Assembly: GCA_024762485.1 (NCBI GenBank)
Contig: JANTHH010000036.1
Location: 1-15,677 of the forward strand
Length of the DNA stretch: 15,677 nucleotides
Source of the DNA: Chromatiales bacterium
GTDB lineage: Bacteria; Pseudomonadota; Gammaproteobacteria; Chromatiales; Chromatiaceae
Direction of reading: 5' to 3'
Part shown: positions 14,210 through 15,677 of the stretch, piece after piece
Layout of the letters: each line of letters begins with the position of its first letter
How positions within the stretch are numbered: position 1 is the stretch's first letter
Notes under the pieces: generated by a model
Told to the model about the DNA's origin: nothing
Database searches by the model: none
The model's input: only the letters and a program-made list of their open reading frames with translations
Position numbers and translations under genes: made by a program

Positions 14210-15190
14210 CTAGTTGATCGCGATGGTCTCCAGCCGTTCGCTCAGGTTGTCATCCGCGTCGTACGTCTCGATCAGCAGCGGGATGGCGTAGTCGGTCGAA
14301 ATCCACAGGTCATGGTAGGTCCCATCGTTGTTCGACTGGCGTATCCTGACCGAGTCGAAGGTGCCGGCCTGGGTGGTCACCGACTCGGTGACGACCAGGA
14401 TGGTGGCAGTGAAACCCGCGTCGTCAATGGTGGTCGTGTCAGTGAAATTATCGACTGTGGTGACAGAGGTCAGGGTCGATGGCGGCGAAGTCCAGGTGTC
14501 TCCCTCGCAGATCTGGCCGACGGGACTAAGGACTCTCGGCGGATCGTATGTCGTGTTGATCTGAATATTGGTGATGGTGGATACCGGAAAGAAGGTTTCA
14601 GCGGTGGCACTGGCTACACCACCGTCAAGGTAGCGGAGGCTGCCAGTCACATGGGTGTTCTCCACCACATCGAGTTCGGTGTGTGAGATGAGCCTGTTGC
14701 CCAGCGAGGCGTCCATGCTGATCAGTGAATGGGTCTGATCATCCGTTGCCGAGACGATGGTGGTGTCTTCCACCGTGATGATCCCGCCACCCGAGCGCCT
14801 GGCGGTGTAGACGAGACCCGCCTGTGGGTAAGTGACGGTTATGCAGCCGCCGGGTGGTGGTGGCGGGGGCGGCGGGGGCGGTGTGATGATGGCGCAGTCG
14901 GCGAGGATAGTATCCATGGTGCCGATCTGGCGTTTCAACAGTCCCTTGCGGAAATACACATCGCCCGTTGACTGGATGAGGATGTAGATATTCCGGTCGT
15001 CATAGTGCCGGTAGGTCAGGGCGCCACGGATCTGGGTGGCTGGGCCAGCCGGTGTCAGGAAGCTGGCGTATTGGTCTTCCAGGCAGGCGAAGGTGGTCTC
15101 GGCGTCAGCGGCGAAATCGGCAAGGACAGAACTGGCCGGGAATAAGAGCAGGAATAAAAACGGGGATAAGATGAATTTCAATGGTCGCAT
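14210..15190 (-). CDS. Secreted Thr-rich protein with polyproline hinge, unknown function
   Basis: Not recognised as a named family. The 326-residue product has a signal peptide (1-24, ending SSVLA before DFAAD), so it is exported to the periplasm or beyond. An N-terminal module (25-100) contains ACLEDQY, LTYRHYDDRNIYI and GDVYF; this C-L-E, Y-R-x-Y, V-Y-F pattern recalls a small domain seen at the front of various proteobacterial exported proteins, but I cannot name it. Ten prolines (104-113) form a hinge. The C-terminal module (about 116-326) is beta-strand-like and rich in Thr and Asp, with a final AGTFDSVRIRQSNNDGTYHD stretch. Mature cysteines at 36, 99, 116 and 228 could make two disulfides. 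The ATG at 15190 has AGGGAG six bases upstream, deciding it over TTG at 15196. GC content looks lower than in its neighbours. No lipobox or C-terminal anchor is visible. Confidence 0.8.
   Translation of the reverse strand: MRPLKFILSPFLFLLLFPASSVLADFAADAETTFACLEDQYASFLTPAGPATQIRGALTYRHYDDRNIYILIQSTGDVYFRKGLLKRQIGTMDTILADCAIITPPPPPPPPPPGGCITVTYPQAGLVYTARRSGGGIITVEDTTIVSATDDQTHSLISMDASLGNRLISHTELDVVENTHVTGSLRYLDGGVASATAETFFPVSTITNIQINTTYDPPRVLSPVGQICEGDTWTSPPSTLTSVTTVDNFTDTTTIDDAGFTATILVVTESVTTQAGTFDSVRIRQSNNDGTYHDLWISTDYAIPLLIETYDADDNLSERLETIAIN
14852..14881 (-). repeat. Ten-codon proline run in the secreted protein
   Basis: Ten consecutive proline codons using CCG, CCC and CCA in mixed order, so this is not a simple triplet expansion. 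It separates the N-terminal module from the Thr-rich C-terminal module. Runs like this normally need elongation factor P for translation. Confidence 0.95.
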
Positions 15191-15496
15191 GTTCAACTCC
15201 CTGTTGATGGCAAAAGCGACTTGAGTTAGAACCCTTGAGGGCCACTCTCCTGTCCGGACCGGTGCGTATGAGGACTGGACAGCTTGGATAGTAGTTTGTG
15301 GTTGGGAAGGCCGCGATTATCACGGTTGAGGAAATGTGAAATTACTCTTGTTTTGGCCAGCATGGCGAACATGTGGCTGTAAACTGGAATGTTCGTTGCT
15401 TTCTTGATGGCCCAATGCGGGGGGCGGGGATAAGTACATGGTGAGAAAAGGAAATGCCGGGTCATTCGGCAAGGGTGTTGCGCTAGACTAGGCGAC
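15191..15496. other. 306-bp divergent gap without a gene
   Basis: This gap lies between the leftward secreted-protein gene and the rightward nucleotidase gene and is clearly less GC-rich than the coding parts. Short frames in it show no family resemblance. A 6-bp inverted repeat, CTGTCC (15250-15255) and GGACAG (15277-15282), lies in the probable leader of the secreted-protein gene. TAGACT (15484-15489) is a possible but poorly supported -10 box close to the nucleotidase ATG. I looked for c-di-GMP riboswitch signatures and saw none. Confidence 0.5.
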
Positions 15497-15677
15497 ATGA
15501 CGAGCAAAACGGCACAGCCCACCCTGGTGGTGGCGATCTCATCCCGCGCACTTTTCGATCTCGACGCCTCCCATGCGGTCTACGAACAGCAGGGCATCAG
15601 TGCCTATTGCGAGTATCAGATCGCCCATGAGGAGGAACTGCTCGAGCCGGGTGTCGCCTTTCCCCTGGTGAAGAAAC
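15497..15677 (+). CDS. 5'-nucleotidase family protein (5' end only)
   Basis: The first 60 codons of a gene running off the right edge. The N-terminus reads TLVVAISSRALFDLDASHAV (9-28), then QQGISAYCEYQ and EPGVAFPLVKK. This matches the start of bacterial proteins related to cytosolic 5'-nucleotidase I (5-nucleotidase family), which dephosphorylate nucleoside monophosphates; here the early D in LFDLD would belong to the expected motif region. There is no signal peptide, so it should be cytosolic. The ATG at 15497 has only a weak upstream AGG. Most of the protein, including later catalytic motifs, is unseen, so activity cannot be judged. Confidence 0.82.
   Translation, partial: MTSKTAQPTLVVAISSRALFDLDASHAVYEQQGISAYCEYQIAHEEELLEPGVAFPLVKK

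Noticed and set aside
15191..15496. c-di-GMP (GEMM) riboswitch in the leader of the secreted-protein gene
   Set aside because: Considered because of the c-di-GMP theme, but the conserved core sequences and tetraloop-receptor arrangement are not present on either strand.
1..15677. CRISPR arrays, insertion sequences, tRNA genes, prophage or toxin-antitoxin genes
   Set aside because: Nothing with regular spaced repeats, terminal inverted repeats with a transposase, tRNA-like cloverleaf or such gene products was seen on either strand.

Overview
The window is bacterial chromosome with high GC, short gaps and frequent start/stop overlaps. Gene content points to a gammaproteobacterium: an Escherichia coli-like (type II) cellulose cluster, an NrtR-NadA pair and a Mak-like fructokinase. 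The exact genus cannot be read from this stretch; a non-enteric, possibly environmental or sulfur-oxidiser-like lineage is a guess.

Left half (1-9169): a divergent cellulose locus. Leftward run bcsR-bcsQ-bcsA-bcsB, with starts and stops touching or overlapping at every junction; bcsB leaves the window before its stop, so bcsZ and bcsC, if present, lie beyond base 1. Rightward run bcsE-bcsF-bcsG, including a 57-residue bcsF. A 150-bp region between bcsR and bcsE must hold the control signals. BcsA polymerises UDP-glucose under c-di-GMP control (PilZ), BcsB passes the chain across the periplasm, BcsR/BcsQ/BcsE are the cytosolic accessory complex, and BcsF/BcsG recruit and perform phosphoethanolamine decoration of cellulose. 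The catalytic and ligand motifs that could be checked are intact.

Middle (9227-10974): a leftward two-gene NAD unit. nrtR (Nudix-type repressor) overlaps nadA (quinolinate synthase) by one base. A plausible promoter and a weak palindrome lie at the nrtR start.

Right of that (11162-13239): a rightward two-gene signalling unit, an HDOD protein and a GAF-GGDEF diguanylate cyclase overlapping by ATGA. The cyclase has an intact GGEEF and I-site, so it is a candidate c-di-GMP source for the cellulose machinery; that link is inferred from proximity and function only. Its 3' end overlaps the convergent mak gene.

Right end (13225-15677): a leftward Mak-type ROK fructokinase; a perfect 15-bp hairpin terminator; an unrecognised secreted, threonine-rich protein with a ten-proline hinge; a 306-bp gap without a gene; and the first 60 codons of a rightward cytosolic 5'-nucleotidase-type gene.

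No tRNA, rRNA, insertion sequence, CRISPR array or phage feature was seen. No wholly new system is evident. The least explained items are the secreted proline-hinge protein, the repeat-rich bcs divergent region, and the intact Nudix box in NrtR.
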